Shown one piece after another: positions 25,680-38,501 of a DNA stretch of 64,000 bases. Made by a program: the position numbers and the translations under genes. Within the stretch, counting starts at the first letter, position 1. The number at the start of each line of letters is the position of its first letter. This stretch comes from Yokenella regensburgei ATCC 49455. GTDB taxonomy: Bacteria > Pseudomonadota > Gammaproteobacteria > Enterobacterales > Enterobacteriaceae. The notes beneath the pieces were generated by a model. The model was not told the origin of the DNA. It did no database searches and saw only the letters and a program-made list of their open reading frames with translations. Where the stretch lies: positions 1 through 64,000 of the forward strand of contig NZ_JMPS01000020.1 in assembly GCF_000735455.1 (NCBI RefSeq), read 5' to 3'.

Positions 25680-26099
25680 ATGGCAATGACTTACCACCTG
25701 GATGTCGTCAGCGCAGAGCAACAAATGTTCTCTGGTCTGGTTGAGAAAATCCAGGTAACGGGCAGTGAAGGTGAGCTGGGTATCTACCCAGGGCACGCCC
25801 CGCTGCTCACCGCCATTAAGCCTGGTATGATCCGCATCGTTAAACAGTTCGGTCATGAAGAGTTTATCTATCTGTCCGGCGGCATTCTTGAAGTGCAGCC
25901 TGGTAGCGTGACCGTTCTGGCTGATACCGCGATTCGTGGCCAGGATCTCGACGAAGCGCGAGCCCTGGAGTCGAAGCGTAAAGCGGAAGAGCACATTAAG
26001 AGCTCGCACGGTGATGTTGATTACGCTCAGGCATCCGCTGAACTGGCTAAAGCTATCGCGAAACTGCGCGTTATCGAGTTGACCAGAAAAGCGATGTAA
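25680..26099 (+). CDS. atpC: ATP synthase F1 subunit epsilon
   Basis: This is a 139-residue rotor subunit and intrinsic inhibitor. An N-terminal beta-sandwich (about 1-85, with [17 protein letters not shown]) is followed by the C-terminal helix-turn-helix (about 90-139) that inhibits ATP hydrolysis in E. coli. It is the last gene of the operon and is followed by a strong terminator. Confidence 0.98.
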   Translation: MAMTYHLDVVSAEQQMFSGLVEKIQVTGSEGELGIYPGHAPLLTAIKPGMIRIVKQFGHEEFIYLSGGILEVQPGSVTVLADTAIRGQDLDEARALESKRKAEEHIKSSHGDVDYAQASAELAKAIAKLRVIELTRKAM

Positions 26100-26120
26100 C
26101 ACCGGCTTGAATGTCTCAAG

Positions 26121-26150
26121 GCCAGTCTGGTTTCCAGGCTGGCTTTTTTT
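26121..26150 (+). terminator. atp operon intrinsic terminator
   Basis: GCCAGTCTGG / CCAGGCTGGC with a TTT loop is followed directly by seven T residues, 22 bases after the atpC stop. Confidence 0.95.
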
Positions 26151-26227
26151 ATGCCCTCTGTTAATTAAATGTGAAATAACCTGATGGTGGTATTGATCGG
26201 TTCAAAAATGAAGCGTAGACTTATTTT

Positions 26228-26243
26228 TGTGATGCAAGTCACA
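26228..26243. promoter_or_regulatory. Perfect CRP-type palindrome
   Basis: TGTGATGCAAGTCACA matches the CRP consensus TGTGA-N6-TCACA at every fixed position. A promoter-like pair TTGATC (26193-26198) and TAGACT (26216-26221), 17 bases apart, lies just upstream. CRP bound here would cover the start point and probably repress. The role is an inference. Confidence 0.6.
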
Positions 26244-26274
26244 AAAAATATCCAGTGCTATGCAGGAATTCATA

Positions 26275-26325
26275 ATGAAAATGATCAATAAAATCATCGC
26301 TATGTTCAGCAACATGAACTTCTGA
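26275..26325 (+). CDS. Possible 16-residue small protein
   Basis: A short frame encodes MKMINKIIAMFSNMNF. It is preceded by AGGAA (26264-26268) at good spacing and followed 20 bases later by a strong terminator. The peptide would be basic and amphipathic. It lies in the atpC-glmU gap of about 517 bases, downstream of a CRP-type palindrome. I do not recognise it. The gene-like framing supports a short transcript, either a small protein or an RNA, but translation is unproven. Confidence 0.4.
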   Translation: MKMINKIIAMFSNMNF

Positions 26326-26344
26326 GTTCTGATTGCCAGAATAG

Positions 26345-26373
26345 AAAAAGGTCGCCACCAGGCGGCCTTTTTG
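26345..26373 (+). terminator. Intrinsic terminator in the atpC-glmU gap
   Basis: GGTCGCC (26350-26356) and GGCGGCC (26361-26367) pair around an ACCA loop, flanked by AAAAA on the left and TTTTT on the right. Its presence 200 bases past the atp terminator implies a separate transcription unit upstream of it. Confidence 0.85.
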
Positions 26374-26616
26374 TTTATTAGCGCTTTATTCAGGTGACAA
26401 AAAAACCGTAAAAGCAGCGGCATAGCCACTAATATTCAGATTCAGGGGATATTTTTCGGGACAAAACCGTTTACGATGGCCGAAAATAGAGTCATTAACC
26501 GGTTTTTAACCCATGCGTTGTGCATTTTCTCTGCATCCCATTTCATGATGCAAAATATGTAGAATTTTCAACGCGAAAGGTTTCTACTTCCCACTCAAAC
26601 TACTGTCAGGATGCGT

Positions 26617-27987
26617 ATGTCAAACAGTGCGATGAGCGTGGTTATCCTTGCTGCAGGCAAAGGGACCCGCATGTATTCCGAACTCCCCAAGGTGCTTCAC
26701 ACCCTGGCGGGAAAACCGATGGTTCAGCATGTTATTGATACAGCTGCTGATTTAGGGGCCGCCCAGGTGCACCTGGTGTACGGTCACGGCGGTGATTTAC
26801 TGCAGCAGACCCTGAAAAACGACAATCTGAACTGGGTGTTGCAGGCCGAACAGCTGGGTACTGGTCATGCGATGCAGCAGGCTGCACCGTTCTTTGGCGA
26901 TGATGAAGACATCCTGATGCTGTACGGCGATGTACCGCTGATTTCTGTCGACACCCTTAAGCGTCTGTGTGCGGTGAAACCGCAGGGTGGGATCGGTTTG
27001 CTGACGGTAAAACTCGATAATCCTACCGGCTACGGCCGTATTACCCGTGAAAACGGCAAGGTAACGGGTATTGTTGAGCAGAAAGATGCCAGCGAAGAGC
27101 AGCTGAAAATTCAGGAAATTAACACCGGTATCCTGGTGGCCAACGGTGCAGACATGAAGCGCTGGCTATCAAAGCTGAACAACAACAACGCTCAGGGCGA
27201 GTTCTACATCACCGACATCATTGCCATGGCATATGCAGAAGGTCATGAGATTGCCACCGTGCATCCAACCCACCTGAGCGAAATGGAAGGCGTTAACAAC
27301 CGTCTGCAGCTCGCTCGTCTGGAGCGTGTCTACCAGAGCGAACAGGCGGATAAACTGCTGCTGGCAGGGGTTATGTTGCGCGATCCGGCACGTTTCGATC
27401 TGCGCGGTACCCTGAACCACGGGCGCGATGTAGAAATCGATACTAACGTCATCATCGAAGGCCGCGTGACACTCGGCAACCGGGTGAAGATCGGCACTGG
27501 CTGCGTGATTAAAAACAGCGTTATCGGTGATGACTGCGAAATTAGCCCGTATTCAGTGGTTGAGGACGCTCACCTGGAAGCTGCTTGTACCATTGGTCCG
27601 TTTGCCCGTCTGCGTCCGGGATCTTTGCTGCAGGAAGGCGCTCACGTTGGCAACTTTGTCGAAATGAAAAAAGCGCGTCTGGGTAAAGGCTCCAAAGCGG
27701 GTCACCTGAGCTATCTCGGTGACGCGGAAATTGGCGACAACGTTAATATCGGCGCAGGTACCATCACCTGTAACTACGATGGTGCGAATAAGTTCAAGAC
27801 TATCATCGGTGACGATGTGTTTGTCGGTTCCGATACTCAGCTGGTGGCTCCGGTGAGCGTAGGTAATGGCGCCACTATCGCTGCAGGTACCACGGTTACC
27901 CGTGATGTTGCCGATAACGAGCTGGTGATTAGCCGCGTGCCGCAGGTGCATAAACAGGGCTGGCAGCGTCCGGTGAAGAAGAAGTGA
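26617..27987 (+). CDS. glmU: Bifunctional GlmU (GlcN-1-P acetyltransferase / GlcNAc-1-P uridyltransferase)
   Basis: This 456-residue enzyme makes UDP-GlcNAc for peptidoglycan and LPS. The N-terminal uridyltransferase domain (about 1-227) has the GXGTRMXXXXPK motif as [17 protein letters not shown] linker is followed by the left-handed beta-helix acetyltransferase domain (about 250-456) of hexapeptide repeats (e.g. [16 protein letters not shown]). The ATG at 26617 was chosen over 26611: AGGA then has 5-base spacing and the length equals E. coli GlmU. Confidence 0.97.
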   Translation: MSNSAMSVVILAAGKGTRMYSELPKVLHTLAGKPMVQHVIDTAADLGAAQVHLVYGHGGDLLQQTLKNDNLNWVLQAEQLGTGHAMQQAAPFFGDDEDILMLYGDVPLISVDTLKRLCAVKPQGGIGLLTVKLDNPTGYGRITRENGKVTGIVEQKDASEEQLKIQEINTGILVANGADMKRWLSKLNNNNAQGEFYITDIIAMAYAEGHEIATVHPTHLSEMEGVNNRLQLARLERVYQSEQADKLLLAGVMLRDPARFDLRGTLNHGRDVEIDTNVIIEGRVTLGNRVKIGTGCVIKNSVIGDDCEISPYSVVEDAHLEAACTIGPFARLRPGSLLQEGAHVGNFVEMKKARLGKGSKAGHLSYLGDAEIGDNVNIGAGTITCNYDGANKFKTIIGDDVFVGSDTQLVAPVSVGNGATIAAGTTVTRDVADNELVISRVPQVHKQGWQRPVKKK

Positions 27988-27997
27988 TAGTGTTTTC

Positions 27998-28034
27998 TCC
28001 CTCGCCCTTTTGGGGTGAGGGTCGGGGTGAGAGG
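27998..28034. repeat. GC-rich intergenic palindrome, copy 1
   Basis: CTCCCTCGCCC TTTT GGGGTGAGGG is followed by a second GGGGTGAG unit. It belongs to the same family as the elements at 37631, 39856 and 59242. It lies between glmU and glmS, 11 bases after the glmU stop. It could affect the processing that separates the glmU and glmS messages. Confidence 0.75.
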
Positions 28035-28169
28035 ATAATATAATCCTCCCCCCCAACAGCAGTACTCATAAATATAACCCCACTCTCTACAAGGCTCGGG
28101 GCGCCCGGAAAGGGCAAATACAGGTCAGCGACAACGCAGGCGTAATGCCTAAATTCGGAATCTAAAACT

Positions 28170-29999
28170 ATGTGTGGAATTGTTGGCGCAGTTGCGCAGC
28201 GTGATATTGCTGAAATCCTTCTCGAAGGGTTACGTCGTCTGGAATACCGTGGCTATGACTCTGCCGGTCTGGCGGTGGTTGATGAAGCAGGTCATATGAC
28301 CCGTCTGCGTCGTCTCGGTAAAGTGCAGATGCTGGCTCAGGCCGCGGAAGAACACCCGCTGCACGGAGGTACCGGTATCGCGCACACCCGTTGGGCAACC
28401 CACGGTGAACCGTCTGAAAGTAACGCGCATCCGCATGTGTCCGACCACATTGTGGTGGTCCATAACGGCATCATCGAAAACCACGAACCGCTGCGCGAAC
28501 TGCTGCAGTCTCGTGGCTACGTTTTTGCCTCTGAAACTGACACCGAAGTGATTGCTCACCTGGTGCACTGGGAGCTGGAGCAGGGCGGTACACTGCGTGA
28601 AGCGGTGTTGCGTGCTATTCCTCAGCTGCGTGGCGCTTACGGTACAGTCGTGATGGATTCTCGCGATCCGAGCACGCTGCTGGCTGCGCGTTCTGGAAGC
28701 CCGCTGGTTATCGGTCTTGGCATGGGGGAAAACTTCATTGCTTCCGATCAGCTGGCACTGCTGCCGGTAACCCGTCGTTTCATCTTCCTTGAAGAGGGTG
28801 ATATTGCGGAAGTGACTCGTCGTAGCGTCACTATCTTCGACAAATCGGGTGCAGAAGTTAAGCGTCAGGATATCGAATCGAACCTGCAATATGATGCTGG
28901 TGATAAGGGTATCTATCGCCACTACATGCAAAAAGAGATTTACGAGCAGCCGAACGCTATCAAAAACACCCTCACCGGCCGTATCAGCCATGGTGAAGTG
29001 GATTTGAGCGAGCTCGGTGCTAACGCCAATGAAATGCTCGCCCAGGTTGAGCATATCCAGATTGTTGCCTGTGGCACCTCCTACAACTCCGGTATGGTGT
29101 CCCGCTACTGGTTTGAAGCACTGGCCGGTGTGCCGTGTGATGTGGAGATCGCTTCTGAGTTCCGCTATCGCAAATCGGCGGTACGTCGCAACAGCCTGAT
29201 GATTACCCTGTCTCAGTCTGGCGAAACGGCCGATACGCTGGCGGCACTGCGTTTGTCGAAGGAGCTGGGGTACCTCGGTTCCCTCGCTATCTGCAACGTA
29301 CCTGGCTCTTCGCTGGTACGTGAATCTGACCTGGCGCTGATGACCAAAGCCGGCACCGAAATCGGTGTGGCGTCCACCAAAGCGTTTACCACTCAGCTGA
29401 CCGTTCTGCTGATGCTGGTGGCGAAACTGGCGCGCCTGAAAGGGGCTGATGCCGCCATTGAGCACGACATCGTTCACGGTCTGCAGGCGCTGCCGAGCCG
29501 TATTGAGCAGATGCTGTCTCAGGACAAACGCATTGAAGCCCTGGCAGAAGATTTCTCTGACAAGCACCACGCGCTGTTCCTCGGTCGCGGCGATCAGTAC
29601 CCGATCGCGCTCGAAGGTGCGCTGAAGCTTAAAGAGATCTCCTACATTCACGCCGAAGCCTATGCGGCAGGTGAGCTGAAACACGGCCCGCTGGCGCTGA
29701 TTGATGCCGATATGCCGGTTATCGTCGTGGCACCGAACAACGAACTGCTGGAAAAACTGAAATCCAACATCGAAGAAGTTCGCGCCCGTGGCGGCGTGCT
29801 GTATGTCTTCGCCGATCAGGATGCCGGTTTCAACAGCAGCGACAACATGCACATCATCGAGATGCCGCATGTGGAAGAGGTGATTGCGCCTATCTTCTAC
29901 ACCGTGCCGCTGCAGCTGCTGGCGTATCACGTTGCGCTGATTAAAGGCACCGACGTCGATCAGCCGCGTAACCTGGCGAAGTCCGTTACCGTCGAGTAA
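28170..29999 (+). CDS. glmS: Glutamine-fructose-6-phosphate aminotransferase GlmS
   Basis: This 609-residue enzyme converts fructose 6-phosphate and glutamine to glucosamine 6-phosphate. The N-terminal Ntn glutaminase domain starts [11 protein letters not shown] with catalytic Cys2 (E. coli Cys1 after Met removal). Two SIS isomerase domains follow from about residue 280 ([28 protein letters not shown]), and the C-terminus ends NLAKSVTVE. In E. coli the GlmY/GlmZ sRNAs control its mRNA; the 182-base leader here would be the target. No ribozyme-type riboswitch is expected in this group. Confidence 0.99.
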   Translation: MCGIVGAVAQRDIAEILLEGLRRLEYRGYDSAGLAVVDEAGHMTRLRRLGKVQMLAQAAEEHPLHGGTGIAHTRWATHGEPSESNAHPHVSDHIVVVHNGIIENHEPLRELLQSRGYVFASETDTEVIAHLVHWELEQGGTLREAVLRAIPQLRGAYGTVVMDSRDPSTLLAARSGSPLVIGLGMGENFIASDQLALLPVTRRFIFLEEGDIAEVTRRSVTIFDKSGAEVKRQDIESNLQYDAGDKGIYRHYMQKEIYEQPNAIKNTLTGRISHGEVDLSELGANANEMLAQVEHIQIVACGTSYNSGMVSRYWFEALAGVPCDVEIASEFRYRKSAVRRNSLMITLSQSGETADTLAALRLSKELGYLGSLAICNVPGSSLVRESDLALMTKAGTEIGVASTKAFTTQLTVLLMLVAKLARLKGADAAIEHDIVHGLQALPSRIEQMLSQDKRIEALAEDFSDKHHALFLGRGDQYPIALEGALKLKEISYIHAEAYAAGELKHGPLALIDADMPVIVVAPNNELLEKLKSNIEEVRARGGVLYVFADQDAGFNSSDNMHIIEMPHVEEVIAPIFYTVPLQLLAYHVALIKGTDVDQPRNLAKSVTVE

Positions 30000-30032
30000 A
30001 ACGCTGCGCAACACATCGCAAGCGTTAATCGT

Positions 30033-30071
30033 AAAAATCCGGAGTGCTGTTGCAGCATCCCGGATTTTTTT
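30033..30071 (+). terminator. glmS intrinsic terminator
   Basis: AAAAATCCGGGAGTGC-like stem pairs with GCATCCCGGATTTTTTT: arms AAAATCCGG (about 30034-30042) and CCGGATTTT (from 30060). The T tract ends at 30071. Confidence 0.9.
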
Positions 30072-30104
30072 ATGTCGTCAATTCATCACCCTGAGAGGCT
30101 GAAT

Positions 30105-30992
30105 ATGGCTCAGGATTACCGTAAGCAGGTGTTCCGGGCCATGGACTACATCAGTCAGCATCTGGCTCACAATCCCACTCTGGAAGATGTTGCCCGGGAA
30201 GTGGCGCTCTCCAGCTTTCATTTTCATCGAATTTTCAAAGCACTGGTTGGTGAAACCGTTGCGGAATTTACCCGTCGTCTGCGGATGGAGAAAGCCGCAA
30301 TGCGTTTGATTGATGCGCCTTACAGCGACATTACCGGTCTGGCTTTGCAGAGTGGATTTTCCAGCTCACAGAATTTTGCCCGGGCATTTCGTCAGCATTT
30401 TTCCGTTTCTCCGGGAGCGTTTCGTCTGCGCTATCGTCCGGATACAAAAAGCAAGGCAGGACACGTTCCGTGTCAGAAAAGCACCTATCCTCAGAGCGAT
30501 ATTAGCGAGGAGCAGCGCCGCACCGCCGGTTTGCTTGGTGTGAGTGTGGTTTCGCTTCCGACGCGACGAGTGGCCTTTATGCGCCGGTTTGGCCCCTATG
30601 GCAAAGAAACCTGCCAGCAAACGCATCGGGATCTGCTTGCCTCGTTACCGGAAAGGACACCCGCGCATCCCGCAGGAACGTTTTGTGTGTACTGGGATCC
30701 GCCGGACGTCACGACCGAATTGCGCTGCCGTACCGATGTCGGTTTTGAGCTTGCGCCGGGTGAACAGGTGCCCAGAAACATTGCTGTGCAGACCATTGCA
30801 GGTGGAAGTTACCTTGTTGGCCAGTGTGCAGCTCACGAGGATCAAATCGACCACACCTGGAAGCTCGCTTTTGCCTGGATGCGGACGCGGGGAATGATAA
30901 AAAGCGATAAGCCCTGCTACGAAAAGTATTACAACGAGACCAACGCAGCCTGCAATTTTTATGTCTATGACATTTGCATCCCTTTGAATTAA
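30105..30992 (+). CDS. AraC-family regulator with GyrI-like effector domain
   Basis: This 295-residue transcription factor has the two-helix-turn-helix AraC/XylS domain at about 5-107 (LEDVAREVALSSFHFHRIFKA and SSSQNFARAFRQHF). A C-terminal GyrI/SOUL-like small-molecule binding domain follows at about 135-293 (ending NFYVYDICIPL). This is the architecture of Rob. The ATG at 30105 was chosen because GAGAGG sits 6 bases upstream; the earlier ATG at 30072 abuts the glmS terminator T tract. The gene is not present between glmS and pstS in E. coli K-12. It may control the next gene; the ligand is unknown. Confidence 0.85.
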   Translation: MAQDYRKQVFRAMDYISQHLAHNPTLEDVAREVALSSFHFHRIFKALVGETVAEFTRRLRMEKAAMRLIDAPYSDITGLALQSGFSSSQNFARAFRQHFSVSPGAFRLRYRPDTKSKAGHVPCQKSTYPQSDISEEQRRTAGLLGVSVVSLPTRRVAFMRRFGPYGKETCQQTHRDLLASLPERTPAHPAGTFCVYWDPPDVTTELRCRTDVGFELAPGEQVPRNIAVQTIAGGSYLVGQCAAHEDQIDHTWKLAFAWMRTRGMIKSDKPCYEKYYNETNAACNFYVYDICIPLN

Positions 30993-31061
30993 CGCCAGAA
31001 GAATGACGAATTACCACAATAAATAATGGGTTTATTCGCAACGCAACGGAGTTAATTATTA

Positions 31062-32810
31062 ATGAAATTCTCTATGATTTTTCTGGCATGTACACTGGCT
31101 GCGAGTTCGGCTATTGCTCAGGCGGGGAGTCAGCAAACGCTGTTTTATGGCGGACACATCTATTCCGCCGATCCTGAGAACCTGCATCCTGAGGCCATCG
31201 GAATTGAAGGTGACAAGATTGTTGCCGTTGGCCGCTATCAGGATGTCCTTAAACAAATGGGCGCCACTGCCCGCCGAGTCGATTTACAAGGTAAATTCCT
31301 GATGCCGGGATTTATCGACAGCCATGCCCACGTCGCGGACGGTGGATTTCAGACCATTACCGTCGAGTTTCCGCCGGCGTTGAAAGAGGCGCAGGCCATC
31401 AAAACCTTCGTGGCGAAAAACGAAAGTAACCCTCGGCGCGATCTCCATGGCATTCAGTTCTATAGCAATGTCTCTCTGGATTATTGGGACAATATTCCCC
31501 TGCTGAACCGCGTTTTTAATGCACCTGAGTATCAGGATGTTCCAGTGGTTCTGGCGGGCTCTGATGCCCACACTGGCTGGGTGAATCAGGCGATGCTGCG
31601 CAAAGCAAATCTGACCCCGCAGACCATCGTCACCGCTGACAGCAGTATTAAAGCGAACGTCGGATTTACGGGCGACGGTAAACTCAACGGCTTTGTTTCG
31701 GAAGGCGCCTGGGATCGGGTTCTGAGCGCCATTCCGCCCGTCGACAACGAAAAAATCGCCCAGTCGATTGTTGCGGGAGCAAAAGAGATGAACCGCTACG
31801 GTATCACCGCCTGGATGGAGCCGCTCAGCAATCTGCGGCCACTGGCGCCCTCCTTTGATGCTCATCCCGGGCCCGGTGATGAAGGGCTGCTCCCGGCCTA
31901 CAGTGAACTTGCAAAACGCGGGGAACTCACCGCGCATGTGACCGGGTTAGCCCTGGTCAATATCGACGCCTCGCCGGCGGTGATTGATGATGTTGTCGCT
32001 CTCCGCGCAAAATATGCCGGTATCCCCAACATCGTGCTGTCCGGGATTAAAATTTTCCAGGATGGGGTGATTGAGTACCCGTCACAGACGGCGAAGCTAA
32101 GCCAGCCGTATCTGAACCGGCCCGGCTACAGTGGTAACAATTCGCTCGATAAAGTGAAGTTCTGCTCGCTGGTGGCCAAAGCCGATGCGGCAAAACTTAT
32201 CGCCCATTTCCACGCTATTGGCGATCGTGCCGTAGAGGAGTCTCTGGATGCCGTGGCCTGTGCCAGAAAGCAAAATGGCGATAGCCAGGTTATGCACAGT
32301 ATCACCCATCTGGAAATTGTTAGTCCGCAGAGCCTTCCCCGTTTCCAGCAGTTGAACGTCGCGGCGTCGATGCAGTTACTGTGGGCGGGAAAAGACAGTG
32401 CAACCACTACGCTGCTGGAAGGGAAAGTTCCGACTCCCTTACTACAACATCTCTATCCCGCGGGCGATTTGTTCCGCCATCACGCACTGATTGCCGGTGC
32501 CAGCGACTGGCCTGTTTCGAGCCCTAATCCGCTGTTTGCTATCTATACGGCGGTGACCCGAATGGGGGAAGAGGGGGAACTACCGCCTGACAGTGAAAAA
32601 ATCAGCCGGGCCGCGATGCTGCAGGCCTATACGTTAAACGCCGCAAAAGTGATTGGTCGTGACAAAGAGACCGGATCTCTTAGCGTAGGGAAAAGTGCAG
32701 ATATGGTGCTGTTCGACAGAAACCTTGAAAAAGTGAGTATTGAGAAGCTGCGGGATGCTCCGGTGCTCTGGACCATGTTTGCGGGAAAAGAAGTCTACAG
32801 CGGGATGTAA
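31062..32810 (+). CDS. Exported metal-dependent amidohydrolase (YtcJ-like)
   Basis: This 582-residue protein of the amidohydrolase-3 (YtcJ/LAF3-like) family has a signal peptide (MKFSMIFLACTLAASSAIAQA), so it is probably periplasmic. Metal-binding and active-site features are HxH in GFIDSHAH (H88, H90), SDAHTGWVNQAM, KIFQDGVIE, HFHAIGDRAVEESLDA and GASDWPVSSPNP near the C-terminus. The cyclic amidohydrolase beta-sandwich frames both ends. The substrate cannot be read from the sequence. It lies 69 bases after the AraC-type regulator and ends at its own terminator, so the two form an accessory pair. Confidence 0.85.
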   Translation: MKFSMIFLACTLAASSAIAQAGSQQTLFYGGHIYSADPENLHPEAIGIEGDKIVAVGRYQDVLKQMGATARRVDLQGKFLMPGFIDSHAHVADGGFQTITVEFPPALKEAQAIKTFVAKNESNPRRDLHGIQFYSNVSLDYWDNIPLLNRVFNAPEYQDVPVVLAGSDAHTGWVNQAMLRKANLTPQTIVTADSSIKANVGFTGDGKLNGFVSEGAWDRVLSAIPPVDNEKIAQSIVAGAKEMNRYGITAWMEPLSNLRPLAPSFDAHPGPGDEGLLPAYSELAKRGELTAHVTGLALVNIDASPAVIDDVVALRAKYAGIPNIVLSGIKIFQDGVIEYPSQTAKLSQPYLNRPGYSGNNSLDKVKFCSLVAKADAAKLIAHFHAIGDRAVEESLDAVACARKQNGDSQVMHSITHLEIVSPQSLPRFQQLNVAASMQLLWAGKDSATTTLLEGKVPTPLLQHLYPAGDLFRHHALIAGASDWPVSSPNPLFAIYTAVTRMGEEGELPPDSEKISRAAMLQAYTLNAAKVIGRDKETGSLSVGKSADMVLFDRNLEKVSIEKLRDAPVLWTMFAGKEVYSGM

Positions 32811-32820
32811 GCACGTTCAT

Positions 32821-32844
32821 AAAGGCCACCTAAGGGTGGCCTTT
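32821..32844 (+). terminator. Terminator after the amidohydrolase gene
   Basis: AAAGGCCACC / GGGTGGCCTTT with a TAA loop, 10 bases after the stop codon. The T tract is short (CTTTCT). Confidence 0.85.
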
Positions 32845-32969
32845 CTATCAGCATTGGCTACGCTTTGAGGTGTCACAAAAATAAAATTTTAGTGAAAACT
32901 TAATGTCATAAATATGGCTATTTATTTGATGAGTAAGGGTTTTTATTTTTGTTTTTAACAAAAATTTCG

Positions 32970-34118
<1,149 letters not shown>

Positions 34119-34137
34119 TTGGAATAATTAACGAAAA

Positions 34138-34166
34138 TGGCGGGTAGCCCTGGTGCTTACCCGCCA
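34138..34166. repeat. pstS-pstC intercistronic hairpin
   Basis: TGGCGGGTA (34138-34146) and TACCCGCCA (34158-34166) form a perfect 9-bp stem with an 11-base loop and no T tract. It is REP-like. Such elements stabilise the upstream message and would favour PstS over the membrane subunits. Confidence 0.75.
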
Positions 34167-34196
34167 GCTTCGTAAATGCGTTTAACAGAAGAGTGA

Positions 34197-36870
<2,674 letters not shown>

Positions 36871-36896
36871 TTTGCCTTAGTGCATGTGGAGAAACC

Positions 36897-37622
36897 ATGG
36901 ACAACCTTAACCTCAACAAACATATTTCCGGCCAGTTTAACGCCGAGCTGGAGCATATCCGTACCCAGGTCATGACCATGGGTGGGCTGGTGGAACAGCA
37001 GCTGACTGATGCAATTACCGCGATGCACAATCAGGATCAGGAGCTGGCAAAGCGCGTCATCGACGGTGACAAGCAGGTCAACATGATGGAAGTGGCGATC
37101 GATGAAGCCTGCGTGCGCATCATCGCCAAACGTCAACCGACCGCCAGCGATCTGCGTCTGGTGATGGCGATTATCAAAACTATCGCTGAGCTGGAACGTA
37201 TTGGCGACGTGGCCGATAAAATCTGCCGCACGGCGCTGGAGAAGTTCTCCCAACAGCATCAACCACTGCTGGTTAGCCTGGAGTCGCTGGGCCGCCACAC
37301 GGTGCAAATGCTGCATGATGTGCTGGACGCTTTTGCGCGTATGGATATCGACGAAGCGGTGCGTATTTACCGTGAAGATAAAAAAGTGGACCAGGAGTAT
37401 GAGGGCATTGTGCGTCAGCTGATGACCTACATGATGGAAGACTCCCGCACCATTCCAAGCGTGTTGACTGCACTGTTCTGCGCGCGCTCCATCGAGCGTA
37501 TCGGAGACCGCTGCCAGAATATCTGCGAATACATCTTCTACTTCGTGAAGGGACAAGATTTCCGTCACGTGGGCGGCGATGAGCTGGATAAGCTGCTGGC
37601 GGGTAAAGATCCGAAGGAGTAA
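36897..37622 (+). CDS. phoU: Phosphate signalling regulator PhoU
   Basis: This 241-residue all-helical protein contains two PhoU repeats, each with the metal-binding ExxxD-type motif ([12 protein letters not shown] and [13 protein letters not shown]). It restrains the PhoR kinase and PstB under phosphate sufficiency. The ATG at 36897 ([14 protein letters not shown]) is the family start. It is the last gene of the pst operon and is followed by a GC-rich palindrome. The bgl and cbr genes that follow phoU in E. coli K-12 are absent. Confidence 0.98.
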   Translation: MDNLNLNKHISGQFNAELEHIRTQVMTMGGLVEQQLTDAITAMHNQDQELAKRVIDGDKQVNMMEVAIDEACVRIIAKRQPTASDLRLVMAIIKTIAELERIGDVADKICRTALEKFSQQHQPLLVSLESLGRHTVQMLHDVLDAFARMDIDEAVRIYREDKKVDQEYEGIVRQLMTYMMEDSRTIPSVLTALFCARSIERIGDRCQNICEYIFYFVKGQDFRHVGGDELDKLLAGKDPKE

Positions 37623-37630
37623 TACGGATC

Positions 37631-37655
37631 CCCTCGCCCCTTTGGGGTGAGGGGA
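37631..37655. repeat. GC-rich intergenic palindrome, copy 2
   Basis: CCCCTCGCCCC TTT GGGGTGAGGGG is a near-perfect 11-bp hairpin between the convergent phoU and yieH genes. It lacks a T tract on either strand but could still define the 3' ends of both messages. Confidence 0.8.
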
Positions 37656-37666
37656 GAATCGCGATA

Positions 37667-38332
37667 TCAGCGTGTAATATCCCACCCACGCGCTTTCCAC
37701 AACGCCGGTAATTCCGCCAGACGGGTGAAAGTCGTCACTTTTGGATGGTCGATCGGTTTGTTATGCGGATCGGCACAGAAGTAAAACACCTCCATCCCTG
37801 CATCAATGCCAGATTGCGCACCCGCGCTGGAATCATCCACCAGAATGCAGTTTTCCGCTCTGACATCCATCGCTTTGGCGGCGTGGAACATCAGGGCCGG
37901 GTCCGGCTTCCAGCGCTGAATATCGTAGCCGCTGAACAATTTCTCCGGAAAATGATGCAACATGCCGGTTTTCCCCAGCGAATGCTGCATTTTACTGACC
38001 GGGCCGTTAGAGACCACGCACATAGGTACCGTCACTGCGTTAAGTAGCGCATTCGCCCCGGCGATGACCTCCAGTTCGCTGTCAAACAAGCGAGCAACCT
38101 CAGCGCGATACGCTGTCTCAAGCTCGTCGCGCTGCAGGCTTACGCCATATTCTGTGCCAATGGTGTCGATTATCTCGTGGAGCTTCACGCCCTTAAAGCG
38201 CTTAAAGATCTCCTCAAGTTCAAGGGAGATGCCCACTTGTTCGAACATATGGACATAGGCACGGGAACAAATCACTTCACTGTCGACCAGCGTGCCATCG
38301 CAGTCGAAGAATACCGCCTCAATGTTGGACAT
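37667..38332 (-). CDS. yieH: HAD-like phosphatase YieH
   Basis: This 221-residue HAD hydrolase subfamily IA has motif I DCDGTLVDSE with the nucleophile Asp, motif II in CVVSNGPVSKM, motif III Lys in GYDIQRWKPDP and motif IV LVDDSSAG. E. coli YieH (221 aa) dephosphorylates 6-phosphogluconate in vitro. It is divergent from adeP. Confidence 0.95.
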   Translation of the reverse strand: MSNIEAVFFDCDGTLVDSEVICSRAYVHMFEQVGISLELEEIFKRFKGVKLHEIIDTIGTEYGVSLQRDELETAYRAEVARLFDSELEVIAGANALLNAVTVPMCVVSNGPVSKMQHSLGKTGMLHHFPEKLFSGYDIQRWKPDPALMFHAAKAMDVRAENCILVDDSSAGAQSGIDAGMEVFYFCADPHNKPIDHPKVTTFTRLAELPALWKARGWDITR

Positions 38333-38383
38333 GCCGTTTCCTGTTATAGCAAGTTTAACGTTTACGTAATGTAATTACCGGCG

Positions 38384-38399
38384 ACGCAATCGTTGCCGT
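38384..38399. promoter_or_regulatory. PurR-type operator upstream of adeP
   Basis: ACGCAATCGTTGCCGT matches the PurR consensus ACGCAAACGTTTGCGT at 13 of 16 positions. It lies 102 bases upstream of the adeP start, in the yieH-adeP divergent gap. Control of a purine permease by PurR would be logical; binding is inferred. Confidence 0.65.
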
Positions 38400-38501
38400 A
38401 TAAGCAAATTCGATGAAAAAAGTGATGCTTTATCCCCCCTATTGTCGCATTTTGCGGTAGGATAGCGACGAATTTTCCCTCCAATGCTTCGGAACCAGAA
38501 G

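Noticed and set aside
27988..28169. A glmS ribozyme/riboswitch in the glmS leader
   Set aside because: That element is typical of Gram-positive bacteria; the leader here is short and repeat-bearing, and enterobacteria use GlmY/GlmZ sRNAs.
28230..30014. A 594-codon frame antisense to glmS
   Set aside because: It is a shadow of a conserved gene of the same length on the plus strand. The predicted protein is rich in His, Arg and Gln with no family resemblance.
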